19,522 nt of DNA from an uncultured Chloroflexota bacterium (GTDB lineage Bacteria > Chloroflexota > Dehalococcoidia > UBA2247 > RBG-13-53-26): contig CALMBS010000019.1 of the NCBI GenBank assembly GCA_937860285.1, forward strand, positions 1 through 19,522, written 5' to 3'. Below are positions 1 through 6,994 of the stretch, piece after piece (within the stretch, counting starts at the first letter, position 1; each line of letters starts with the position of its first letter). The position numbers and the translations under genes were made by a program. Below the pieces are notes generated by a model. The model had not been told where the DNA came from. It saw nothing but the letters and a program-made list of their open reading frames with translations, and did no database searches.

Positions 1-1
1 C

Positions 2-1243
2 AAATGGACAGCCCTGGCATGCCTCGTCCTGATCATCTGCACCCTGGTCCCCATGGCCCTGTTCTCCATCGGGTGCGGCGGCGAGGAAGAACCAACAGAG
101 AACGTGACCATCGTTATCGGCGACCTGACGGACCTGACCGGTCCGGGGGCCACGGCCATGAAGCCCATCAGCTGGGCACTGGCGGACTACTGCAACTATG
201 TCAACGAGGAGGGTCTCTGCAAGGGCGTGACCTTCAAGGTAGTGTCCTACGATACCAAGTACGACCCGTCCCGGTTCATGACGGGCTACGAGGACCTGAA
301 GTCCCAGGGGGCCAACATCATCTTCACCGGCCCGCCGGCCATGGCCGACGCCATCAAGGCCCGGGCGGACATCGACCAGATGCCGGTGATCTGCGCCTCC
401 TCAACAGCCAACATGGTGGACAACCCCGGCTATGTCTTCACCCTGGCCGTTCTCGACCGGTACCGGGTGCCCTTCTTCCTGGACTGGCTGAACGAGAACG
501 ACTGGGAGGGCACGGGCCCGGCCAAGCTGGGACTGGTGGGCTACTCGATGGCGCCCAGCCCCGACGTTCAGGCCGCCGTTCAGGCCTACTGTCCCGACAA
601 CACCGACAAGTACACCCTGGTGGGCACCACCCTGGTCCCCATGGGCACCATGACCTGGTCCGCCGAGGTGCAGACCTACAAGGACTGCGACTACCTGTTC
701 ATCGCCGCCAACGGGGCCACCATGTCCTCCACGTTCGTGGAGCAGTATCGAGCGGCGGGCGGGAAGGCGAAGCTGATCGGCAGTGACGCTTTCAACGCCT
801 ACGTGGGAGCGGTGACGGACAAGGCCGGCTGGGCGGCCGTCGACGGCTCGCTCACCTATGGCAACTGGGGCTACTGGACCCTGGAGTCGACCGAGGTCGA
901 CCTGATCAAGGAGCTCCTGGAGAAGAACCATCCGGCCGAGGCCGCCACCCTGATGAAGGTCGGCTCGGGGGCCATCGGCGGAGGCATGGATGCCCACATG
1001 TGTGTCCTGCTGCTGATGGAAGTGGTCAAGGAGATCGGCGCTGACAAGATGACCGGCGAAGGCTCCGGCGAGGCGATCTACAACGCCTTGCAGGAGGTCA
1101 CGGCCGAGGCGCCGGGCTACTACCCCGTGAACTACCCCGACGGTGAGCGCCAGGGCGCCCGCTACATCCACGTGCAGAGGTGGAGCGCCGCGGACCAGAC
1201 CCTGAACATCATCACCGACTGGATGGAGGTCCCCACAGACTAG
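2..1243 (+). CDS. LIV-type ABC transporter substrate-binding lipoprotein (5' partial)
   Basis: Extracytoplasmic solute-binding protein of the Leu/Ile/Val receptor family (Peripla_BP_6 type), which captures a small solute and delivers it to the LivH permease encoded next. The frame is open to the left edge. The residues before the first Met (base 53) are hydrophobic (ALACLVLIICTLVPMALF) and lead to a lipobox-like SIGC with Cys encoded at 74-76, followed by GGEEE. This is a lipoprotein signal peptide, so the true start lies upstream of the window and the Met at 53 is internal to the signal. The mature part is about 390 residues, usual for the family, and contains a typical early 'VIGDLTDLTGPGA' segment. 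The ligand cannot be read from sequence; such receptors bind amino acids, amides, urea or aromatic acids. A strong hairpin follows the stop codon. Family assignment is secure, ligand unknown. Confidence 0.9.
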   Translation, partial: KWTALACLVLIICTLVPMALFSIGCGGEEEPTENVTIVIGDLTDLTGPGATAMKPISWALADYCNYVNEEGLCKGVTFKVVSYDTKYDPSRFMTGYEDLKSQGANIIFTGPPAMADAIKARADIDQMPVICASSTANMVDNPGYVFTLAVLDRYRVPFFLDWLNENDWEGTGPAKLGLVGYSMAPSPDVQAAVQAYCPDNTDKYTLVGTTLVPMGTMTWSAEVQTYKDCDYLFIAANGATMSSTFVEQYRAAGGKAKLIGSDAFNAYVGAVTDKAGWAAVDGSLTYGNWGYWTLESTEVDLIKELLEKNHPAEAATLMKVGSGAIGGGMDAHMCVLLLMEVVKEIGADKMTGEGSGEAIYNALQEVTAEAPGYYPVNYPDGERQGARYIHVQRWSAADQTLNIITDWMEVPTD

Positions 1244-1288
1244 CAGCAACAGCTATCAGGCCGGACCACCCGGCCACAGGAATCTGGA

Positions 1289-1320
1289 GCCCACAGGCCC
1301 CCGATTTGGGGCCTGTGGGC
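1289..1320 (+). terminator. Strong intercistronic hairpin after the binding-protein gene
   Basis: A perfect 13-bp inverted repeat (arms 1289-1301 and 1308-1320) encloses a six-base loop. It lies 46 bases after the binding-protein stop and 57 bases before livH. No T-run follows, so it is not a classical intrinsic terminator. It more likely stabilises the 3' end of the upstream message or gives partial termination, so that more binding protein than permease is made, as is common in periplasmic-binding-protein operons. Confidence 0.7.
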
Positions 1321-1376
1321 GGGACCCAGGCCTGCGGCCAGTAGAGTAACGGTCCGCCGGAAAGGCTCGTGATCAG

Positions 1377-2261
1377 ATGGATACTCTGCTTTCGGCGACA
1401 GTCCAGGGCCTCCTGCTGGGCGGGGTCTACGCCCTGATTGCGCTGGGCGTCCTGGTGATCGCCAAGGCCACCAAGGTTTTCAACATCGCGCATGGCAACG
1501 TGATGATGATGACCGCTTTCTTCACCTGGTGGCTGATATCCGATATCGGCCTCCCCACGTGGCTGGCCCTGGTCCTCACTGTCATCTTCAGCGTGGCCGT
1601 CGCCATGCTCATGGAACGGCTGGTCATGAGGCCCCTGCTGGGCCGTCCCATGCTCATACCGTTCGTGGCCACGCTGGTGGCGGGGCTGGCCATTAAGGGC
1701 ATCAGCCAGCTGTGGTGGGGCGGAGACCCCCGGACCATGCCCCAGATCCTCCCCACCGGCTCATTCAGCGCCGGGGGCGTCGCCTTCTCCTGGGCCCTGC
1801 TGTTCTCCTTCGCCGTGGCCACGGTCATGTTCGTTGCCTTCGTTCTCTTCTTCCAGTACTCCAGGATGGGGCTGGCCATGAGGAGCGTGGCGGAGCACCA
1901 GGTGGTCAGCCAGAGCCTGGGCATAAACGTGAAGACGGTCTTCGTGGTGGCCTGGGTGGTGGGCTGCGTGTCGGCGGCGGTCGGCGGCATCCTGCTGTCT
2001 TCCATGTTCATCCTGGACAGCTCGCTGGGGGATTTCGGTGTCATGAGGGCGCTGCCGGTCCTCCTGCTGGGCGGCATCGAGTCTGTCCCCGGGGCCTTCG
2101 TGGGGGCCCTCATCATCGGCCTGGTCGAGACCCTGAGCGGGACCTATGTCGACCCGCACATCACCGGCTTCAGGGAGGTCCTCCCCTTCATCCTGATGGT
2201 GGTCATTCTCATGGTGCGGCCGAACGGCCTGTTCGGCCTGAAACAGATACGGAGAATCTAG
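1377..2261 (+). CDS. livH: LIV-type ABC transporter permease, LivH family
   Basis: Inner-membrane permease of a branched-chain-amino-acid-type ABC importer, 294 aa, normal for LivH. Evidence: long hydrophobic segments throughout; an N-terminal pattern ending in FNIAHGN (residues 35-41) matching the LivH 'N-x-AHG' signature; a cytoplasmic EAA-type coupling loop at about 168-185 (MRSVAEHQ...LGINV) that contacts the ATPases; and a C-terminal RPNGLFG (281-287) typical of the family. The ATG at 1377 follows GGAAAGG with about 11 bases spacing. The usual partner LivM does not follow; the next gene is a PaaK-like protein 11 bases downstream. The symbol denotes family membership, not a proven leucine substrate. 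Confidence 0.9.
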   Translation: MDTLLSATVQGLLLGGVYALIALGVLVIAKATKVFNIAHGNVMMMTAFFTWWLISDIGLPTWLALVLTVIFSVAVAMLMERLVMRPLLGRPMLIPFVATLVAGLAIKGISQLWWGGDPRTMPQILPTGSFSAGGVAFSWALLFSFAVATVMFVAFVLFFQYSRMGLAMRSVAEHQVVSQSLGINVKTVFVVAWVVGCVSAAVGGILLSSMFILDSSLGDFGVMRALPVLLLGGIESVPGAFVGALIIGLVETLSGTYVDPHITGFREVLPFILMVVILMVRPNGLFGLKQIRRI

Positions 2262-2272
2262 ACGAGGCATCC

Positions 2273-3565
2273 ATGCGGAAATCACTGAGTCGCGAGGAGC
2301 TGCTGGCCCTCCATGATGAACAGAGGGAGAGGGTGTCTCCTGCTGAGAGACTGCGGTCTCTCAACAGGAGGCTGGAGAAGCAGGCCCGCTTTGCGTACCG
2401 GAACTCCCCGGCTGTAAGGGAGATATTCGACAACGCGGGGATCCCTCCTTCCAGCATCAGGACGGTGGCGGACCTGGAGGAGCTGCCGGTGACCACCAGG
2501 GAGGACCTGGAGGAGCTGCAGCGCTCCCGGCCGCCTTTCGGAGGGTTTCTGGCGGTCCCCCTGGGAAGCCTGGACCGGGTCTACGTCGCCCCCGGGCCGG
2601 TCTACGCCGTATGGGGACCGGAGCGCATCCAGGCCCAGGTACGGTCCCTTCTCCGGCTGGGGTACCCCAGGCCCGGGGATGTGGCCCTGGTTTCCAGCGC
2701 CTTCCACATGGGGCCCGCCGGACTGGGCGTGACCGACGCCCTGGACATGATGGGGTGCACGGTGGTCCCGGCGGGCACCGGGCAGACGGAGCTCCAGGTG
2801 AAGCTGCTGCACGACCTGCAGGCCACCGCCCTGCTGGCCCTTCCCAGCCTCGCCATCACCATCCTGCACAAGGCAGAGGAGCTGGGCTACGACGTCCGCC
2901 GGGACTTCAACCTCAAGCTGGTCACCGGAGGCGGAGAGAGGCAGATTCAGACCCTGAAGAGGGTCTTCGAAGAGGAATACGGGCTGGTGGTGTGGGACGC
3001 CTACGGTACGGCCGACCTGGGCCCGGTGGCCTACTGCTGCGGCCAGGCCGAGGGCTATCACTACGACGACGAGGCCTGCGTGGTGGAGATCGCGGACCCC
3101 GATACCGGGAAGCACGTGGGCACCGGGGAGGTAGGCCAGGTTGTAGTCACCCTCTTCAGCCGGGTCTATCCGCTGGTCCGCTTCGGCACCGGGGACCTGG
3201 CGTCGTTCACCGACGAGCCCTGCCCCTGCGGACGGAGCGCGCCCCGGATCACCGGCATCAAAGGCATGGTCGCCCAGCATGTCCGCGTCAAGGGCATGTT
3301 CGTCCACCAGGGAGAGCTGGCCGAGGCCATGACCGCCTTCCCCCAGATCCTCAAGTACCAGATGCTGCTGACCCTGGACGAGCACAAGGACCGCGTCGCC
3401 CTGAAGGTCGAGGTGCCTGCTGGCGTCGACCGCGAGGCGCTGGCTCCGGCGGTGAGCAGGCGCTGCCAGGATGTGCTCAAGCTTCACATGGATGAGATCG
3501 AGTTCCTGCCCGAGGGGGCCCTCTCCGGCAGCAGTGAGAGATTTGCCGACCGAAGGTGGGGCTAG
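2273..3565 (+). CDS. PaaK-like phenylacetate-CoA ligase family protein with degenerate adenylation motifs
   Basis: 430 aa, the usual length of phenylacetate-CoA ligases (acyl-adenylate superfamily), which make acyl-CoA from acid, ATP and CoA. Family features: the N-terminal 'Y..SP.VRE.FD.AGI.P..I....DLE.LPVTT..DL' pattern, 'GCTVVPAGTGQTELQ' (161-175), the A5-like YGTAD (244-248), FGTGD (304-308) and EPCPCGRSAPRITGIKG (315-331). Oddities: where the family has the ATP-binding loop (TSGTTGKP type) this protein reads VAPGPVYAVWG (105-115); the 'GR-x-DD' hinge reads GMVAQHVRVKG (331-341); and the C-terminal 'GKAxR..D' lysine region reads GSSERFAD (419-426). The start ATG at 2273 has ACGAGG five bases upstream. 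The neighbours imply a role with the imported solute. The fold assignment is firm; ligase activity is doubtful, and a CoA-transferring, binding or regulatory role is possible. Confidence 0.82.
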   Translation: MRKSLSREELLALHDEQRERVSPAERLRSLNRRLEKQARFAYRNSPAVREIFDNAGIPPSSIRTVADLEELPVTTREDLEELQRSRPPFGGFLAVPLGSLDRVYVAPGPVYAVWGPERIQAQVRSLLRLGYPRPGDVALVSSAFHMGPAGLGVTDALDMMGCTVVPAGTGQTELQVKLLHDLQATALLALPSLAITILHKAEELGYDVRRDFNLKLVTGGGERQIQTLKRVFEEEYGLVVWDAYGTADLGPVAYCCGQAEGYHYDDEACVVEIADPDTGKHVGTGEVGQVVVTLFSRVYPLVRFGTGDLASFTDEPCPCGRSAPRITGIKGMVAQHVRVKGMFVHQGELAEAMTAFPQILKYQMLLTLDEHKDRVALKVEVPAGVDREALAPAVSRRCQDVLKLHMDEIEFLPEGALSGSSERFADRRWG

Positions 3566-3579
3566 GCAAGGAGAGGCCG

Positions 3580-4377
3580 ATGTCCGATTCACCGCCCAGA
3601 GAAGTTGAGCTGAAGTTCGAGGACGTGCACCTGAGCTTCGGCGGGGTGAAGGCCCTGCAAGGCATTTCGTGCCAGGTCTTCAAGGGGGAGGTCTTTGGCA
3701 TCATCGGGCCTAACGGGGCCGGCAAGACGAGCACGCTGAACTGCATCAGCGGTTTCTACCGCCCCCAGAAGGGCGAAATCTACCTCAGGGGAGAGGCCAT
3801 AGCCAGGTTGCGGCCGGACAGGATCGCCCGGCTGGGCGTCAGCCGCACCTTCCAGAACATACAGCTCTATACCGGGCTGACCGTGGTCGACAACCTCATG
3901 GCCGCCAGGCATTTCCGCTTTTCCTCCACCTGGGTGGAGCAGGCCTTCTACTACGGCCGGCCTCACCGGCAGGACGTGAGGGAGCGGGCGGCGGTGGAGG
4001 ACATCATCGATTTCCTGGAGCTGGAGCGGTACCGGAAAGCGGTGGTGGGCACCCTGCCCTACGGCATCCGCAAGCGCATCGACCTGGGCCGGGCCCTGGC
4101 CCAGGAACCGACGCTGCTGCTCCTGGACGAGCCCATGGCCGGCATGAACTCGGAGGAGAAGGAGGACATGGCCCGCTACATCCTCGATGTCCAGGAGGAG
4201 AAGGGCATGACCATCATCATCATCGAGCATGACATGGGGGTAGTCATGGACATCACCGACAGGATCATGGTCCTGGATTTCGGGCGCAAGATCGCCGAGG
4301 GGACACCGGCCGAGGTGAAGAGCGACCCGGTCGTCATCAAGGCTTACCTGGGCGATGAGGCGGCCGTACCAGCGTAG
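3580..4377 (+). CDS. livG: LIV-type ABC transporter ATP-binding protein, LivG family
   Basis: Cytoplasmic ATPase subunit of the importer, 265 aa. Visible motifs: Walker A GPNGAGKT (43-50), Q-loop Gln92 in SRTFQN, a signature LPYGIRKRI (159-167) in place of LSGGQ (LivG proteins typically have a Y-G-Q version; here the Gln is Ile), Walker B LLLLDEP (179-185) and the switch His217 in EHD. The C-terminal 'G.P.EV..DP.VI.AYLG' tail is typical of LivG. The ATG at 3580 was chosen over an in-frame GTG at 3556 because AAGGAG (3568-3573) lies six bases upstream and conserved sequence begins just after it. It starts 14 bases after the PaaK-like gene and is followed by livF 11 bases later, so the genes are probably one transcript. 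Confidence 0.92.
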   Translation: MSDSPPREVELKFEDVHLSFGGVKALQGISCQVFKGEVFGIIGPNGAGKTSTLNCISGFYRPQKGEIYLRGEAIARLRPDRIARLGVSRTFQNIQLYTGLTVVDNLMAARHFRFSSTWVEQAFYYGRPHRQDVRERAAVEDIIDFLELERYRKAVVGTLPYGIRKRIDLGRALAQEPTLLLLDEPMAGMNSEEKEDMARYILDVQEEKGMTIIIIEHDMGVVMDITDRIMVLDFGRKIAEGTPAEVKSDPVVIKAYLGDEAAVPA

Positions 4378-4388
4378 AGGGATGTGAA

Positions 4389-5189
4389 ATGCCACTGCTG
4401 CTGCTGAACAACATCGAAGTCAAGTACATGGGCGTCATCCTCGTCCTGCGCGGGGTCACGCTCGAGATCGAGAAGGGCAGCGTCGTCGCCCTCCTGGGCA
4501 GCAACGGGGCCGGAAAGAGCACCACGCTCAAGGCCATCTCCGGACTGCTGCGCACGGAGGAGGGAAGGGTCACCGACGGCAGCATCGAGTTCGAGGGGAA
4601 GAGAATCGAGAACGGGGACCCGCAGAAGATCGCCCGGACGGGGATCATACAGATAATGGAGGGCCGGCTGGTCCTGGAGCATCTCACGGTGGACGAGAAC
4701 CTGAGGGCCGGCGCCTATATCTCCGGAAGCGGGGGAAGGCTGGGGCGGAACCTGGGCATGGTCTACGAGTACTTCCCGGTGCTGAAGAACCTGCAGAGAC
4801 AGACCGCGGGATACCTCTCCGGCGGGGAGCAGCAGATGCTGGTCGTCGGCCGGGCGCTGATGGCCAGCCCCAAGCTGATGCTGGTGGACGAGGCCTCCCT
4901 GTGGCTGGCGCCCCTGCTGGTGGACGAGATCTTCCGGATACTGAAGAGGATCAACGAAGAGGAGAGGGTGTCCATCCTGCTGGTGGAGCAGAACGCCAGG
5001 GCGGCCCTCACGCTGGCACAGCACGGCTATGTGATGGAGAACGGCCGCATCGTCCTCGACGACACCTGCGAGAAGCTCCGGCAGAACGCGGACGTCCGCG
5101 AGTTCTACATGGGCCTCAGCGCCCGGGGAGATGCCAAGAGCTACCGGAACATCAAGCACTACAAGAGGAGGAAGCGCTGGCTGAGCTGA
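4389..5189 (+). CDS. livF: LIV-type ABC transporter ATP-binding protein, LivF family
   Basis: Second ATPase subunit of the importer, 266 aa. Visible motifs: Walker A GSNGAGKST (37-45), signature LSGGEQQM (143-150), Walker B LMLVDE (163-168) and the family's 'LAPLLVDEIF' (173-182). Two substitutions stand out around Walker B and the D-loop: the usual DEPSLGLAP reads DEASLWLAP (167-175), replacing the Pro and the D-loop Gly. After the H-loop region, where LivF proteins carry 'EQN' rather than EHD, there is a basic C-terminal tail (KHYKRRKRW) that is longer than in amino-acid LivF proteins; from memory such tails occur in LivF copies linked to PaaK-like genes. It most likely pairs with the LivG-type subunit as a heterodimer. 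Confidence 0.9.
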   Translation: MPLLLLNNIEVKYMGVILVLRGVTLEIEKGSVVALLGSNGAGKSTTLKAISGLLRTEEGRVTDGSIEFEGKRIENGDPQKIARTGIIQIMEGRLVLEHLTVDENLRAGAYISGSGGRLGRNLGMVYEYFPVLKNLQRQTAGYLSGGEQQMLVVGRALMASPKLMLVDEASLWLAPLLVDEIFRILKRINEEERVSILLVEQNARAALTLAQHGYVMENGRIVLDDTCEKLRQNADVREFYMGLSARGDAKSYRNIKHYKRRKRWLS

Positions 5190-5208
5190 CCGCCGCCGGC
5201 GCCATGAA

Positions 5209-5433
5209 GTGACCGAACAGACCAAAGCCGGCTGGAAGATAACTGCGACGACGGTCAGGTGCCCGTCGGTGATCGATTTCGCCACCATCATGGTCCGGCC
5301 GGACGGCACCGCCGCGTGCTCCTGGGTGAGCCGCCGCAGCTGGACCCGCGACGGGAGCGGCGGGGGCGGCCCCTGCCGGTGGCCGGACTGTCCGCTGGTG
5401 GCGGATTTCGTGAAGACATCCCTGAACATCTGA
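5209..5433 (+). CDS. Small four-cysteine hypothetical protein
   Basis: 74 codons from a GTG at 5209, starting 19 bases after livF and ending 32 bases before the next gene. I do not recognise a named family. It has four cysteines (Cys18, Cys37, and Cys56 and Cys61 in CRWPDC), a hydrophobic central stretch 'VIDFATIMVRPDGTAACSW' (21-39) and a short Gly/Arg linker at about 42-55. The spacing could suit a zinc or Fe-S site. The initiator lacks a clear ribosome binding site, so translation may be coupled to livF. It could be a spurious ORF, but its position in an otherwise continuous operon, the lack of any other gene in the gap and its protein-like composition favour a real gene. Confidence 0.55.
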   Translation: MTEQTKAGWKITATTVRCPSVIDFATIMVRPDGTAACSWVSRRSWTRDGSGGGGPCRWPDCPLVADFVKTSLNI

Positions 5434-5450
5434 GTTGCCAGCGATATTAC

Positions 5451-5460
5451 GGAGGTGATC
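5451..5460 (+). promoter_or_regulatory. Near-perfect Shine-Dalgarno site
   Basis: GGAGGTGATC matches the full complement of a canonical 16S rRNA 3' end. It lies five bases before the ATG at 5466 (ten bases counted from the GGAGG core). It is much stronger than the other sites in the window and predicts high translation of the DUF6125-like protein that follows. Confidence 0.8.
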
Positions 5461-5465
5461 CTGAC

Positions 5466-6062
5466 ATGGCGGAACTGAGTGACTACAGCGGCGAGTTCGA
5501 CCCCAACCTCAGGCTGACCGATTTCTCGAAGGAGGCCCTGATAAAGCTGCTGATCTCGGCCAGCAAGGCCTATCTCGGTGTGGACGGCCTGTGGACTACC
5601 ATGATGCGGAAGAAGGTGGGCGACAAAGAGGCCTTTGCCCTGGACAAGGAGATGTGGTTCAGCATGGGACTGGCGCAGGACATCAAGCGGACGGTCGAGC
5701 CCATGAACATCCAGGGAAACGACATCGCCACCCTGTTCAAGTACTGGCAGACCAGCCCCGGTTTCGCGGTGATATACACCGGCCCCCCGCCCGATTTCCG
5801 GCCCTTCGTGCACTTCGAGCTGAAGAGCAGGAACCATGGCATCATGACCGTGGAGCGCTGCTACTCGCTGGAGTACTTCGAGAGGCACCAGGACGGGTCG
5901 CTGCAGAGGCTGGCGTGCGAGGAGATAGACCTTCCGGCCTGGGAGTGGCTGGCGCACCAGTTCAACCCCAGGATCAAGTTTCGGGCGCTCAAGATACCGC
6001 CGCGGAAGAGCCCGGATGAGATCGCCTGCCAGTATGAGTTCACCCTCGACGAAGATGCATGA
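5466..6062 (+). CDS. DUF6125-like protein, copy 1
   Basis: 198 aa soluble protein without signal peptide. It resembles, from memory, the DUF6125 / L-2-amino-thiazoline-4-carboxylate-hydrolase-like group of anaerobes; no biochemical function is established that I know of. It is a paralogue of the protein at 7721: both have 'PNL...DFSKE.L.K' near the N-terminus, an 'RC..LE...ERH' block (131-141 here) and a shared C-terminal motif PPRKSPDEIACQ (178-189). Three cysteines are in equivalent places in both copies (Cys132, Cys151, Cys188 here), suggesting a metal or catalytic thiol site. The start is fixed by the exceptional ribosome binding site. It lies downstream of the LIV genes and upstream of an SDR, so it may act in the same acid-degradation pathway (inference). 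Confidence 0.75.
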   Translation: MAELSDYSGEFDPNLRLTDFSKEALIKLLISASKAYLGVDGLWTTMMRKKVGDKEAFALDKEMWFSMGLAQDIKRTVEPMNIQGNDIATLFKYWQTSPGFAVIYTGPPPDFRPFVHFELKSRNHGIMTVERCYSLEYFERHQDGSLQRLACEEIDLPAWEWLAHQFNPRIKFRALKIPPRKSPDEIACQYEFTLDEDA

Positions 6063-6072
6063 GGGCAGCCGG

Positions 6073-6115
6073 GCCGCCATGAGCGGCAGCTGGCCGCGAC
6101 GCCGAGCATCGGCGT
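6073..6115 (+). repeat. Two adjacent intergenic hairpins
   Basis: In the 143-base gap before the SDR gene there are two inverted repeats: a 5-bp stem (6073-6077 with 6083-6087) and a perfect 7-bp stem with a three-base loop (6099-6105 with 6109-6115). No T-run follows. They may stabilise or partly terminate the upstream message. Confidence 0.4.
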
Positions 6116-6205
6116 GTTCAAGCGGACCGACCGGCAGAACACGAGTAGACTGACCATCAAGGGGGGGAGACCCGGGGTGCTGGCCTGCGGGCCGGAAAGG
6201 AGACC

Positions 6206-6994
6206 ATGGGCAGGCTGGAAGGCAAAGTAGCTCTCATCACGGGGGCCGGCGCGGGGATCGGCCGGGCCACGGCGCTTCTCTTCGCCGAAGAGGGAGCGAA
6301 AGTAATGGTGGCCGACTTCGTGCCCGCGGGCGGGCACGAGACGGTGAAGATGATCAAGGAGGCCGGTGGACAGGCGGCCTTCGTCGAGGCTGATGTCTCG
6401 AAGTCAGCCGATGTCCAGAGGATGGTCAACCTGACCGTGGACACCTTCGGGAGGCTGGATATCCTGTTCAACAATGCCGGCATCCAGAGCAAGTTCATGA
6501 TGACCGCCGACACGCCCGAGGAAGCCTGGGACAGGATATTCGCCACCAACATCAAGGGGGTCTTCCTGGGCTCCAAGCACGCTATCCCGGTGATGCTCCA
6601 GCAGGGAAGTGGAGTGATAATCAGCACGGCCTCGGCCGCCGGTGTGATCGGACTGCCGGGGACCGGCGCCTACGGCGCCTCGAAGGCCGGGATCATATCC
6701 CTGACCAGGACCATGGCCCTGGAGTACGCTGACCGCAACATCCGGGTCAACTGCATCTCCCCGGGGACCATAATGACATCCATGAGCCCGGGGGCCATCG
6801 ATCCGGAGAACGTCCCCCCCTTCCACCAGTCGCAGGCCATGAGGCGTTTCGCCCAGCCCGGGGAGGTGGCCACCGTGGCCCTCTACCTCGCCTCCAACGA
6901 CTCCTCGTTCGTGACCGGCACCAACACGGTGGTGGACGGCGGCTACACGGCCGGCGTCCCCAAGCAGAAGCCCAAGAAGCCGGCGACGGGATGA
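6206..6994 (+). CDS. Short-chain dehydrogenase/reductase (classical SDR)
   Basis: 262 aa NAD(P)-dependent oxidoreductase of the classical SDR family, acting on an alcohol/ketone, possibly a 3-hydroxyacyl-CoA or cyclic alcohol. The full set of motifs is present: TGAGAGIG (12-19), the DV adenine-ring site (64-65), NNAG (89-92), active-site Asn115, Ser143, Tyr156 and Lys160 with the usual 13-residue Ser-Tyr spacing, and the C-terminal VVDGGYTAG. Asp37 at the end of the second beta-strand (VADF) argues for NAD(H) rather than NADP(H). The ATG at 6206 is preceded by GGAAAGGAG. Its stop overlaps the next start by four bases (ATGA), so it is translationally coupled to the gamma-CA-like protein. The substrate is unknown. 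Confidence 0.92.
   Translation: MGRLEGKVALITGAGAGIGRATALLFAEEGAKVMVADFVPAGGHETVKMIKEAGGQAAFVEADVSKSADVQRMVNLTVDTFGRLDILFNNAGIQSKFMMTADTPEEAWDRIFATNIKGVFLGSKHAIPVMLQQGSGVIISTASAAGVIGLPGTGAYGASKAGIISLTRTMALEYADRNIRVNCISPGTIMTSMSPGAIDPENVPPFHQSQAMRRFAQPGEVATVALYLASNDSSFVTGTNTVVDGGYTAGVPKQKPKKPATG

Noticed and set aside
1712..2272. Upstream extension of the PaaK-like frame through livH
   Set aside because: It overlaps livH almost entirely, reads as a low-complexity Gly/Pro/Arg sequence, and the ATG at 2273 has a ribosome binding site and gives the family's usual length.
4344..6080. 578-codon minus-strand ORF across livF and the DUF6125-like gene
   Set aside because: High GC leaves few stops on the opposite strand. 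The + strand genes have ribosome binding sites and family motifs; this frame has neither.
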